From the NCBI RefSeq assembly GCF_037204085.1, contig NZ_JBBCBW010000022.1, positions 36,995-100,994 of the forward strand: a stretch of 64,000 nucleotides of DNA, given 5' to 3'. Positions 26,159 to 33,545 of this stretch are shown here, in pieces. Below the pieces are notes generated by a model, which was given only the letters and a program-made list of their open reading frames with translations, was not told the DNA's origin and ran no database searches. This stretch comes from Variovorax sp037204085 (GTDB lineage Bacteria; Pseudomonadota; Gammaproteobacteria; Burkholderiales; Burkholderiaceae_C). The position numbers and the translations under genes were made by a program. Every line of letters begins with the position of its first letter. The first letter of the stretch is position 1.

Positions 26159-26704
26159 ATGAAGCAGCAACAACAACACAAGTCCATCGTCGTCGGCGCC
26201 TTGCTCGCAAGCCTGCTCGCACTGAGCGGCTTTGCACAGGCGCAAGGCGTTGGGGTCGGTGTAGGCGTGAATGCCGATGTCAACACGTCGGGCGCGGTGA
26301 AGACCGCACCGGCCCAGGGCAGTGCAGGTGCAGGGGCGGGGGGGGCGGGAACGGCCGCCACAGCGGGCACCTCTGCCAGCGGCAATGCCGGCGGTGGCAC
26401 CGGCGGCGCAGCGGGCGGCCTGGGCAACACGCTCGGAGGCGTGGTCGGCGGTGCAACGGGTGCCGTAGGTAACGCAACGAACACGGTAGGCGGTGCCACC
26501 GGGGCCGTGAGCGGTGCTACGGGCGCCGTGGGCGGCGCAACCAATGCAGCCGGCGGTGTGACCAACACGGTGGGCGGCACGCTGAACAGCGCGACAGGTG
26601 CGGTGGGGTCGGCCGGCGGGGCCGTGAAGCCTTCGGGCGCCGGCGTGGGCGCAAAGGCCAGTGGCAAGGCCAAGGGCTCGGGTGCGGTCGACGTGACGAA
26701 GTAA
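26159..26704 (+). CDS. secreted Gly/Ala/Thr-rich heptad-repeat protein
   Basis: A 181-residue protein of unknown function. A signal peptide (1-28, ending GFAQA) is followed by a mature part made almost only of Gly, Ala, Thr, Val, Asn and Ser, with no Cys, Trp, Tyr or Phe. Residues 97-145 form seven 7-residue units of the pattern GGATGAV, varying to GNATNTV, SGATGAV and GGVTNTV. The C-terminus is basic (KASGKAKGSG). AAAGGAAAAG precedes the ATG. It ends before a strong terminator and looks monocistronic. It could be a structural or matrix protein, or a disordered linker. No enzymatic motif is visible. Confidence 0.8.
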   Translation: MKQQQQHKSIVVGALLASLLALSGFAQAQGVGVGVGVNADVNTSGAVKTAPAQGSAGAGAGGAGTAATAGTSASGNAGGGTGGAAGGLGNTLGGVVGGATGAVGNATNTVGGATGAVSGATGAVGGATNAAGGVTNTVGGTLNSATGAVGSAGGAVKPSGAGVGAKASGKAKGSGAVDVTK

Positions 26705-26742
26705 GTACTTCGGTCGCATAGGCCTCTAAGCAGAGGCCTCGG

Positions 26743-26772
26743 AAGCCCGCAGCGCTCGCGCGTTGCGGGCTT
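26743..26772 (+). terminator. rho-independent terminator after the heptad-repeat gene
   Basis: AAGCCCGCA pairs with TGCGGGCTT, followed by TTTC. A second small hairpin, GGCCTC/GAGGCC at 26721-26738, precedes it. Confidence 0.85.
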
Positions 26773-26784
26773 TTTCATGAAGCG

Positions 26785-27228
26785 TCAGCCGGTCGCTTCA
26801 AGCCTGAAAAGACTGGTGACCTCCACGTCGAGCACCATCAGCTCGCGTTGGTTGAAGAGCCGCCAGCGCCAGCGCATGATGCCCAGCGTGGGCCGCTTCT
26901 CCGAGCGCCGCACCTCGATGACGTCGGCCACGAGCCGCAAGGCATCGCCGGGCCGCACGGGGTGCGGCCAGCGCACATGCTCGAGCCCCGGCGATGCGAA
27001 CGACTCGGAGCCTGCGAGCGCGGCATCGACCACCAGGCGCATGGCAATCGAGCAGGTGTGCCAGCCGCTCGCGATGAGTCCGCCAAAGGCGCTGTCCGCT
27101 GCGGCCTCGGGATCGGTGTGAAACCACTGCGGGTCGTACGCTTGCGCAAACCCGACGAGCTCCGCCTCGGTAACAACGTAAGGCCCGGCCTCGATGACCT
27201 GCCCCGCGTGAAAGTCGGAGAACTTCAT
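26785..27228 (-). CDS. MaoC-like (R)-enoyl-CoA hydratase
   Basis: A 147-residue hotdog-fold protein. AYDPQWFHTDPEAAADSAFGGLIASGWHT carries the Asp-His hydratase pair of MaoC proteins (Asp32 and His37). RPGDALRLVADV follows. It lies 10 bases after the boxA stop on the same strand, so it is probably part of the box operon. It could hydrate or dehydrate a CoA-ester intermediate of lower benzoate metabolism. This is inferred from position, since the core box pathway does not need a MaoC protein. Confidence 0.85.
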   Translation of the reverse strand: MKFSDFHAGQVIEAGPYVVTEAELVGFAQAYDPQWFHTDPEAAADSAFGGLIASGWHTCSIAMRLVVDAALAGSESFASPGLEHVRWPHPVRPGDALRLVADVIEVRRSEKRPTLGIMRWRWRLFNQRELMVLDVEVTSLFRLEATG

Positions 27229-27238
27229 CCGCCGCAGC

Positions 27239-28525
27239 TTAATACGTCTCCAGGTGCAGCCGGCCTTCGCGCTTCAGTGCGGCACCCACGGTGTCCCAGT
27301 CCAGGCCCGCTTCCTTCGCCACGTCGCGCAATGCGAGCACCACGCCCTCTTCCATGCTCTTGAGGCCGCACACGTAGAAGTGGCTCGCGCCGTCTTTCAG
27401 CAGCGCGGCCAAATCGGCGGCGCGCTCGCGCATCAGGTCTTGCACATAGCGCTTGGGCTGGCCCGGCGTGCGCGAGAACGCCAGGTTGATGTCGATGAAG
27501 TCCTTGGGCAGCGACTGCAGCGGGCCGAAGTACGGCAGCTCCTGCTGGGTGCGTGCACCGAAGAACAGCATGAGCTTGCCCCCTTCGAACTTGCCGCTCT
27601 TGCGCAGGCGCCGGCGCCACTCGGTCATGGCACGCATCGGTGCGCTGCCGGTGCCGGTGCAGATCATCACGATGTGCGACTTGGGATGATTGGGCATGAG
27701 GAACGAGGCGCCGAACGGCCCCACCACCTGCACCGTGTCGCCCACCTTCAGGTCGCACACATAGTTGGAGCACACGCCGCGCACCGGGTCGCCCTGGTGG
27801 TCTTCAGTCACGCGCTTCACGGTGAGCGACACGTTGTTGTAGCCGGGCCGCTCGCCGTTGCGCGGGCTCGCCACCGAGTACTGGCGCGCATGGTGGCGCT
27901 TGCCGATGGCGTCCACACCCGGCGGAACGATGCCGATCGACTGGCCTTCGAGCACCGGGAACGGCACCACGCCGAAGTCGAGCACGATGTGATGCGTCTC
28001 GCTGTCGAAGCCCGCTTCGGTGCAGTTGAAGTTGCCGACCACGGTGGCGGTCGTCGGCGTCTTCGGCGGAAAGAGATTGGTGTAGGCGTGCGCGGCCGAC
28101 CATGGCGGCACGGTGGCGCCGTACTGGGCCGAATTGAAGACGGGCTCAACGGCTTCCGCAGCGGCCTGCGATTGCGCCGGCACGGGCGCGGCTGGCGAGG
28201 CTTCACCGCCGCTGTCGGCGGCAACGCCTGCGGCTTCGAGTTCTTCGGGCGAGAGTTCCGCCGGCAGCGATTCCCAGGTGAACTGCTCCTCGATGGAGTA
28301 CGCGCGCACCACCGGCATCGTGCGCCAGTTGTCGATCGAGCCCGTGGGGCACGGCGAGATGCAGGCCATGCAGCCATTGCAGATGTCGGCCCGAACGACA
28401 TAGTTGTTGTCGTCGTGCGTGATCGCGTTGACGGGGCAGGTGGCCTCGCAGGTGTTGCAGCGGATGCAGATCTCGGGGTCGATCAGGTGCTGCTTGATGA
28501 CCCCGGCTTCAACGGCCATGTCCAT
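27239..28525 (-). CDS. boxA: benzoyl-CoA 2,3-epoxidase, reductase subunit BoxA
   Basis: A 428-residue iron-sulfur flavoprotein that passes electrons from NADPH to BoxB. Residues 10-65 hold two 4Fe-4S clusters (CIRCNTCEATCP and CNGCMACISPCP). A Pro/Ala linker to about 150 leads into a ferredoxin-NADP reductase module with RQYSVASPRNGERPGYN for FAD and ICTGTGSAPMRAM for NADPH. Length and order are typical of BoxA. AAGGAGAAAAAAC precedes the first ATG of MDM. It follows boxB after 125 bases that hold an extragenic repeat. Confidence 0.96.
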   Translation of the reverse strand: MDMAVEAGVIKQHLIDPEICIRCNTCEATCPVNAITHDDNNYVVRADICNGCMACISPCPTGSIDNWRTMPVVRAYSIEEQFTWESLPAELSPEELEAAGVAADSGGEASPAAPVPAQSQAAAEAVEPVFNSAQYGATVPPWSAAHAYTNLFPPKTPTTATVVGNFNCTEAGFDSETHHIVLDFGVVPFPVLEGQSIGIVPPGVDAIGKRHHARQYSVASPRNGERPGYNNVSLTVKRVTEDHQGDPVRGVCSNYVCDLKVGDTVQVVGPFGASFLMPNHPKSHIVMICTGTGSAPMRAMTEWRRRLRKSGKFEGGKLMLFFGARTQQELPYFGPLQSLPKDFIDINLAFSRTPGQPKRYVQDLMRERAADLAALLKDGASHFYVCGLKSMEEGVVLALRDVAKEAGLDWDTVGAALKREGRLHLETY

Positions 28526-28538
28526 GTTTTTTCTCCTT

Positions 28539-28637
28539 TCCCTCGCCCCTTGGGGAGAGGGTCAGGGTGAGGGGGCGGCAGCTTGTCGTGGGGACGCCGC
28601 CTACCCTCACCCCTGCCCTCTCCCCGAGGGGAGAGGG
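28539..28637. repeat. extragenic paired palindrome, copy 1 (boxB-boxA gap)
   Basis: Two GC-rich arms, CCCCTTGGGGAGAGGGTCAGGGTGAGGG-like and its inverse CCCTCACCCCTGCCCTCTCCCC, lie in opposite orientation around about 40 bases. Each arm ends in a small hairpin (CCCCTTGGGG, CCCCGAGGGG) and the arms can pair with one another. The same element occurs at 36721 and 40861. Confidence 0.85.
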
Positions 28638-28650
28638 AGTAATACCCCAA

Positions 28651-30078
28651 TCAGCCGAAACGCACGTATTCAAAATCCACCGGCTGGCGGTTGATACCCA
28701 TCACCGGCGGCGAGATCCAGCCGGCAAACTTGCCCGGCTCCACCACGCGGCCCATCAACGATGCCACGAAAGCAAAGTCTTCGGCGCTCGGCAGCCATTC
28801 GTTCTTCTTGGCGGCCCATTCGACCTCGTTCACCACGCGGCCTTCGGGCGACATCTTGATGCCGGCAAGCGCGCCGATCTGGCGGTTGAAGGCCTTGTGC
28901 GGCACCACCAGGCGGGTGGGAATGCCGGCCTTCTCGAGCACCTTGTTCCAGCGGCCGACGCCGGCCACCGAGTCCTTGATGAAGTCGTCGCGCAGCACTT
29001 CGTTCAGCGCGTTGAGCATCGGCACGTCCTTCTCGACGAGCTGGCCGTCCTTCACCTCGAGCACCTTGTAGGTCTGGCCCTTGAGCACGTGGTCGTCGCC
29101 TCGCTTGCCTTCTTCGTAGCGGCCCTTCAGGCCCGAGCTGTAGAAGATGGCGGCGTTGCTCGACTGGTCGGCGCCGAACAGGTCGATGGTCACGCTGTAG
29201 TGGAAGTTCAGGTAGCGCTGGATGGTGCCCAGGTCGATGGCGCCCGCGGCACGCACCTTCTGCGCATCGTCGGTCTTCAGCTCGTTCATGACCTGCGCGG
29301 TGCGCGCCAGAACACGTGACACGCCGCTTTCGCCCACGAACATGTGGTGCGCTTCTTCGGTCAGCATGAACTTGGTGGTGCGCGCCAGCGGATCGAAGGC
29401 GCTCTCGGCCAGCGCGGCCAACTGGAACTTGCCGTCGCGGTCGGTGAAGTAGGTGAACATGAAGAACGCGAGCCAGTCAGGCGTCTTCTCGTTGAAGGCA
29501 CCCAGGATGCGCGGGTTGTCCTGGTCGCCCGAGGTGCGCTGCAACAGCGCCTCGGCTTCCTCGCGGCCGTCGCGGCCGAAGTGCTTGTGCAGCAGGTAGA
29601 CCATGGCCCAAAGGTGGCGGCCCTCTTCCACGTTGATCTGGAACAGGTTGCGCAGGTCGTACATGCTCGGCGCCGTGAGGCCCAGGTGGCGCTGCTGCTC
29701 GACCGACGCGGGTTCGGTGTCGCCCTGCGTCACGATGATGCGGCGCAGGTTGGCGCGGTGCTCGCCGGGCACGTCCTGCCAGGCCTTCTCGCCCTTGTGG
29801 TCGCCGAAGTGGATCTCGCGGTTGGCGTCGCCCGGGTTCAGAAAAATGCCCCAGCGGTAGTCGCGCATCTTCACGTGGCCGAACTGCGCCCAGCCTTGCG
29901 GATCGACGCTCACGGCCGTGCGCAGGTACACCTCGTGGTTGGTCGAACCCTCGGGGCCCACGTCGTCCCACCAGTTGATGAAGTTGGGCTGCCAGCCTTC
30001 GAGCGCGCGCTGCAGCGTGCGGTCTTCGCCGAGGTTGACGTTGTTGGGGATCTTCTCGCTGTAGTTGATCGTGCTCAT
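28651..30078 (-). CDS. boxB: benzoyl-CoA 2,3-epoxidase, oxygenase subunit BoxB
   Basis: A 475-residue class I diiron oxygenase that epoxidises benzoyl-CoA. The helical core holds carboxylate and histidine ligands in VEEGRHLWAMVYLLHKHFG and LTEEAHHMFVGE. The N-terminus (INYSEKIPNNVNLGEDRTLQRALEGW) and the C-terminal NRQPVDFEYVRF are typical of BoxB. AAGGA is correctly spaced before the ATG. It lies 34 bases after boxC on the same strand and precedes boxA, a common box order. Confidence 0.97.
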   Translation of the reverse strand: MSTINYSEKIPNNVNLGEDRTLQRALEGWQPNFINWWDDVGPEGSTNHEVYLRTAVSVDPQGWAQFGHVKMRDYRWGIFLNPGDANREIHFGDHKGEKAWQDVPGEHRANLRRIIVTQGDTEPASVEQQRHLGLTAPSMYDLRNLFQINVEEGRHLWAMVYLLHKHFGRDGREEAEALLQRTSGDQDNPRILGAFNEKTPDWLAFFMFTYFTDRDGKFQLAALAESAFDPLARTTKFMLTEEAHHMFVGESGVSRVLARTAQVMNELKTDDAQKVRAAGAIDLGTIQRYLNFHYSVTIDLFGADQSSNAAIFYSSGLKGRYEEGKRGDDHVLKGQTYKVLEVKDGQLVEKDVPMLNALNEVLRDDFIKDSVAGVGRWNKVLEKAGIPTRLVVPHKAFNRQIGALAGIKMSPEGRVVNEVEWAAKKNEWLPSAEDFAFVASLMGRVVEPGKFAGWISPPVMGINRQPVDFEYVRFG

Positions 30079-30112
30079 CGTTGTTCCTTGGGTTGTGCGA
30101 AGGACTGCGGGT

Positions 30113-31789
30113 TCAAACGCGGTTCAAATCGAATCCGGCCTTTTCGCCGGTGCCGTAGACCTTGAGCGCGCCCTTTTCGCCGACGGCGTTGGGGCGGTTG
30201 AAGATCCAGTTCTGCCAGGCGGTGAGCCGGCCGAAGATGCGGGTGGCCATGTTTTCCTTGCTTGCAAAGCGCAGGTTGGCTTCCAGGCCGGTGAGCGCGT
30301 CGGGCGACATGGCGGCGCGCTCCTCGACGGCAATGCGGATCTCGTCGTCCCAGTCGATGTCGTCGGGCGCGGCGGTTACCAGGCCGAGCTTCAGCGCTTC
30401 GTCCGCGTCCAGCGGCTTGCCGGCGGCGGCGCGTGCTGCGTCGAGCGGCGCGGCCTCTTCATAGAAGCGTCGCTCCAGGCGGCTCTGGTCGTTGACCATC
30501 GGATAAAAGCCGAAGTTGAATTCGTTGAGCACGAGCTTCGGCGCGCGCTCGGCATCGTCGGGCAGCGCCAGCATGTAGCTGCGATCGGCTGCAAAGGCCA
30601 ACTCCGCCAGCGTGCCGGCAAAGCACGAACCCGCCTCGACCAGTGCGAACAGGCTGCGCGACGACACATCGAGGCGTGCCAGCGTCCGGCGCAGAGCCCC
30701 GATGGTTTCGCGCACCAGCCAATGGTCCTTATGGGCGAGCATCACGGCGTCCGATGCGAGCACGGCCTGTGCGTCGCCTTCGGTCTTGAGCAGCCAGGTG
30801 CCGATGTCGAGCTCGTTGGTGCGCAGGTGAAGAATGGCGTCGTCCAGCTCGCGGCACACGGCCAGCGGCCACCAAGCGGCGCCCGCGGCCTCGATGTCGG
30901 CAACGCCGGCCGGTTGCGTGCCGGTGGGTGCTTTCACTGTGATGGTGGCAGTGCGCTTGCTGCGGTCGATCTGGATCTCGACGTTCGAATAGCGCAGGCT
31001 GTCGGCGGTTTCCTCGCGCTCCAGGCGGGTCAGCGCCACGCCCTTGCCGCCCGCGGGGCGGTCGCTGCCGGCGGCGAGCTGCGCGGCGCGGTCTTGCACG
31101 GCGGCCGCAAATTGCGCGGGCTTGGCGACGGCGTCGACCAGGCGCCAGTCGACCGCGCGCTGGCCGCGCACGCCTTCGACGCTGGTGCAGAAGATGTCGG
31201 CGAGGTCATGGCGCACGTGGCGCTTGTCGGTCACGCGGGTCAAGCCGCCGGTGCCGGGCAGCACGCCGAGCAGCGGCACTTCGGGCAGCGACACGGCCGA
31301 AGAGCGATCGTCCACCAGCAAGATTTCGTCGCAGGCCAGCGCCAGCTCGTAGCCGCCGCCGGCGCAGGCGCCGTTCACGGCTGCGATGAACTTCAGGCCC
31401 GAATGCTTCGACGAGTCTTCGATGCCGTTGCGCGTTTCGTTGGTGAACTTGCAGAAGTTCACCTTCCAGGCGTGGCTCGAGACGCCCAGCATGAAGATGT
31501 TGGCGCCCGAACAGAAGATGCGGTCCTTGCCGCTGGTGACGATCACGCTGCGCACTTCAGGGTGCTCGAAGCGCACGCGGTTGAGCGCGTCGTTCAGTTC
31601 GATGTCCACGCCCAGGTCGTAGCTGTTGAGCTTGAGCTTGTAGCCCGGGCGAATGCCGCCGTCTTCCGCAATGTCGAGCACCAGGCGCGCCACCGCGCCG
31701 TCGAAGCTGAGCTTCCAGTGCTTGTACTGCGCGGGTTCGATGCGGTAGTCGACGCGCGGGGGCGCCTGAAGGGTGGTGGTCTCGGTCAT
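30113..31789 (-). CDS. boxC: benzoyl-CoA-dihydrodiol lyase BoxC
   Basis: A 558-residue enoyl-CoA hydratase-superfamily enzyme that opens the epoxybenzoyl-CoA ring hydrolytically, giving 3,4-dehydroadipyl-CoA semialdehyde and formate. It has two crotonase-like halves. The first holds GKDRIFCSGANIFMLG and NGACAGGGYELALACDEI, and the second contains LVEAGSCFAGTLAELAFAADRSY. The ATG behind AGGAGACTTCC gives the standard length. An upstream in-frame start at 31909 would cross the operator region and is rejected. It is the first gene of the box operon on this strand; boxR lies upstream. Confidence 0.96.
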   Translation of the reverse strand: MTETTTLQAPPRVDYRIEPAQYKHWKLSFDGAVARLVLDIAEDGGIRPGYKLKLNSYDLGVDIELNDALNRVRFEHPEVRSVIVTSGKDRIFCSGANIFMLGVSSHAWKVNFCKFTNETRNGIEDSSKHSGLKFIAAVNGACAGGGYELALACDEILLVDDRSSAVSLPEVPLLGVLPGTGGLTRVTDKRHVRHDLADIFCTSVEGVRGQRAVDWRLVDAVAKPAQFAAAVQDRAAQLAAGSDRPAGGKGVALTRLEREETADSLRYSNVEIQIDRSKRTATITVKAPTGTQPAGVADIEAAGAAWWPLAVCRELDDAILHLRTNELDIGTWLLKTEGDAQAVLASDAVMLAHKDHWLVRETIGALRRTLARLDVSSRSLFALVEAGSCFAGTLAELAFAADRSYMLALPDDAERAPKLVLNEFNFGFYPMVNDQSRLERRFYEEAAPLDAARAAAGKPLDADEALKLGLVTAAPDDIDWDDEIRIAVEERAAMSPDALTGLEANLRFASKENMATRIFGRLTAWQNWIFNRPNAVGEKGALKVYGTGEKAGFDLNRV

Positions 31790-31855
31790 ACGGAAGTCTC
31801 CTGTGGGGGCCAGATGCAAACCGGAAGAATAATGCATCTTCTGGTTCCGATAACA

Positions 31856-31869
31856 TGCATCATGCTGCA
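31856..31869. promoter_or_regulatory. BoxR operator-like TGCA-N6-TGCA
   Basis: TGCA-TCATGC-TGCA lies between boxR and boxC, 66 bases before the boxC start, with another TGCA at 31833. TGCA repeats are the reported recognition pattern of BzdR, the homologue of BoxR. Assignment here is by analogy. Confidence 0.65.
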
Positions 31870-31918
31870 TGCGAACAGGCAAGTCAATGCCTGAATCGCT
31901 TTTTTTCAATACTTCAGT

Positions 31919-32872
31919 TCAGGCGCCGATGCCGATCGACTGGCGCGCGGCGGCCCGCAGCGCCTGGAAGCTCTGCGCCAGGGTCTTGCCGCTGGTGTCA
32001 ACCGAGAGATCGGCCTTCGAATAGAAGGCGGCGCGCCCGTTCAGGATGCGCCGCAGGTCTTCCATGGCTTCCTTGCTGGCGGCCATGGGGCGGGTGTCGC
32101 CCTGCGCGGCCACGCGGCCCATGTGCTCTTCGGGTGCGGCCTGCAGCCACACGGTGGTGCAGTGCGCGAGCAGTTCGTTGAAGGTGGCGGGGTCGGACAC
32201 GATGCCGCCCGGCGTGGCAATGACCACTTCGCTATAGATCTGGATCGTTTCCTCGAGCGCGCGGCGCTCGTAGCGGCGGTAGGCATTGGTGCCGTACAGG
32301 TCGTGGATCTCGCGCACGCTGCAGCCCGCGAGCTTCTCGATCTCGCGGCTCAGTTCCACGAAAGGCAACTCCAGGTCGTCGGCCAGCATTTGCCCGAGCG
32401 TCGACTTGCCTGCGCCGCGCAGGCCCACCAGCGCAATGCGGCGGTGCCGCGCCGGATCGACCGAGGCCGTGCCCAGCAGCTCGCCCAGCGCCAGGCGCAC
32501 GCGGCGCAGGTCGGTTTCGCTGCGGTTTTCGAGCAGTTCTCGAATGAGCAGCCACTCGGGCGAGCTGGTGGTCACGTCGCCGACCAGCTCGGCCAGCGAG
32601 CAATGCAGCGCGCCGGCCACCTGCTGCAGCACCAGGATCGATGCGTTGCCGATGCCGTATTCGAGGTTGGCCAGGTGCCGCTCCGACACGCCGGCCGAAA
32701 TGGCCACGGCCTTGCGCGTGAGGCCGCGCTGCGCGCGCAGGTTGCGCACGCGGTCGCCCAATGCCGCCAGCAACGGGTTCCTGGCCTCCCCGGCCGATGC
32801 GGCGGCTACTGCGTTGCCGGCGTGATTGCCGTCGTGCGCGGTGGACAGCACCGCGTCTACATGCTCGTTCAT
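31919..32872 (-). CDS. boxR: BoxR: HTH-XRE / shikimate-kinase-like repressor of the box genes
   Basis: A 317-residue two-domain regulator. Residues about 35-95 are an XRE helix-turn-helix (LGDRVRNLRAQRGLTRKAVAISAGVSERHLANLEYG). From about 140 to 310 is a shikimate-kinase-like domain with P-loop GLRGAGKST, as in BzdR/BoxR, which sense benzoyl-CoA with it. It should repress box genes until benzoyl-CoA is present. The chosen ATG lies about 200 bases from the divergent DUF4863 gene, so it can act on both arms of the locus. Confidence 0.95.
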   Translation of the reverse strand: MNEHVDAVLSTAHDGNHAGNAVAAASAGEARNPLLAALGDRVRNLRAQRGLTRKAVAISAGVSERHLANLEYGIGNASILVLQQVAGALHCSLAELVGDVTTSSPEWLLIRELLENRSETDLRRVRLALGELLGTASVDPARHRRIALVGLRGAGKSTLGQMLADDLELPFVELSREIEKLAGCSVREIHDLYGTNAYRRYERRALEETIQIYSEVVIATPGGIVSDPATFNELLAHCTTVWLQAAPEEHMGRVAAQGDTRPMAASKEAMEDLRRILNGRAAFYSKADLSVDTSGKTLAQSFQALRAAARQSIGIGA

Positions 32873-32925
32873 GCAAGTCCTCGTTCTTGGCCGGGATTGT
32901 GCGCGCTCAGGGTAAACACCATATA

Positions 32926-32939
32926 TGCACTATATTGCT
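32926..32939. promoter_or_regulatory. second BoxR operator-like site, TGCA-N6-TGCT
   Basis: TGCA-CTATAT-TGCT sits in the AT-rich gap between boxR and the DUF4863 gene, with further TGCA words near 32985 and 33003. It is a one-base variant of the site before boxC and could control boxR and the divergent boxD arm. Confidence 0.5.
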
Positions 32940-33071
32940 TGACACCTATTGGCTCGGTGCTTATTGTTCGACCACAAGCAAGATACTGCACGCGCAACAA
33001 TCCTGCAATGTAGTTCATAAGTTCGCTGTGGCGCCACCCTGCCAGCCAGCCTCCAAAAAGGAAGCCCGCCA

Positions 33072-33545
33072 ATGTCCAGCAAGGAAGCATTTCACCAGTT
33101 GATTGCCGGTCTGACCGCCGAAATTGCCGACCGGCCGCTCGACGAACAGCTCGACCAGTGGCTGAACGCCACGCACGGCGCGGGCACCGCCACCTTCGAG
33201 CAACTGCGCCAGGCCTGCATCGGCGGCGTGGCCGAAGGCTGGCTGTGCGAGCGCGAGGGCGGCGGCATCCGCTACGGCCGCGTGTTCAAGGCCGAAGACG
33301 CACTGCACCGGTTCTCGGTCGACGTGGTCGACATGCAGGACATCGACGGGCCGCACCACACGCATCCCAACGGCGAGATCGACCTGATCATGCCGCTCGA
33401 AGGCAGCGCCAGCGCCACCTTCGACGGCCGGCCTGCGGGCTGGTGCGTCTACGGCCCCGGCACCGCGCACCGCCCGACCGTCGCGCAAGGCCGCGCGCTC
33501 GTCCTCTACCTCTTGCCCGAAGGGCAGATCAAGTTCACCCAATGA
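33072..33545 (+). CDS. DUF4863 (PnbB-like) cupin-fold protein of box clusters
   Basis: A 157-residue protein of the DUF4863 family, which includes 4-hydroxylaminobenzoate lyase (PnbB). HHTHPNGEIDLIMPLEG looks like a cupin metal site (His and Glu ligands), followed by GTAHRPTVAQGRALVLYLLPEGQIKF. It starts the plus-strand arm of the box locus and its stop overlaps the boxD start (ATGA). DUF4863 genes recur in box clusters with no proven role. A lyase or intermediate-scavenging role is possible, but this is inference. Confidence 0.8.
   Translation: MSSKEAFHQLIAGLTAEIADRPLDEQLDQWLNATHGAGTATFEQLRQACIGGVAEGWLCEREGGGIRYGRVFKAEDALHRFSVDVVDMQDIDGPHHTHPNGEIDLIMPLEGSASATFDGRPAGWCVYGPGTAHRPTVAQGRALVLYLLPEGQIKFTQ

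Noticed and set aside
26400..26660. Possible CRISPR-like array in the repetitive stretch
   Set aside because: The repeats are in-frame 21-bp codon repeats within a secreted protein and have no spacers.
31919..32872. Shikimate kinase for aromatic amino acid synthesis
   Set aside because: The kinase-like domain is fused to an XRE DNA-binding domain, as in BoxR, and lies in the box cluster.
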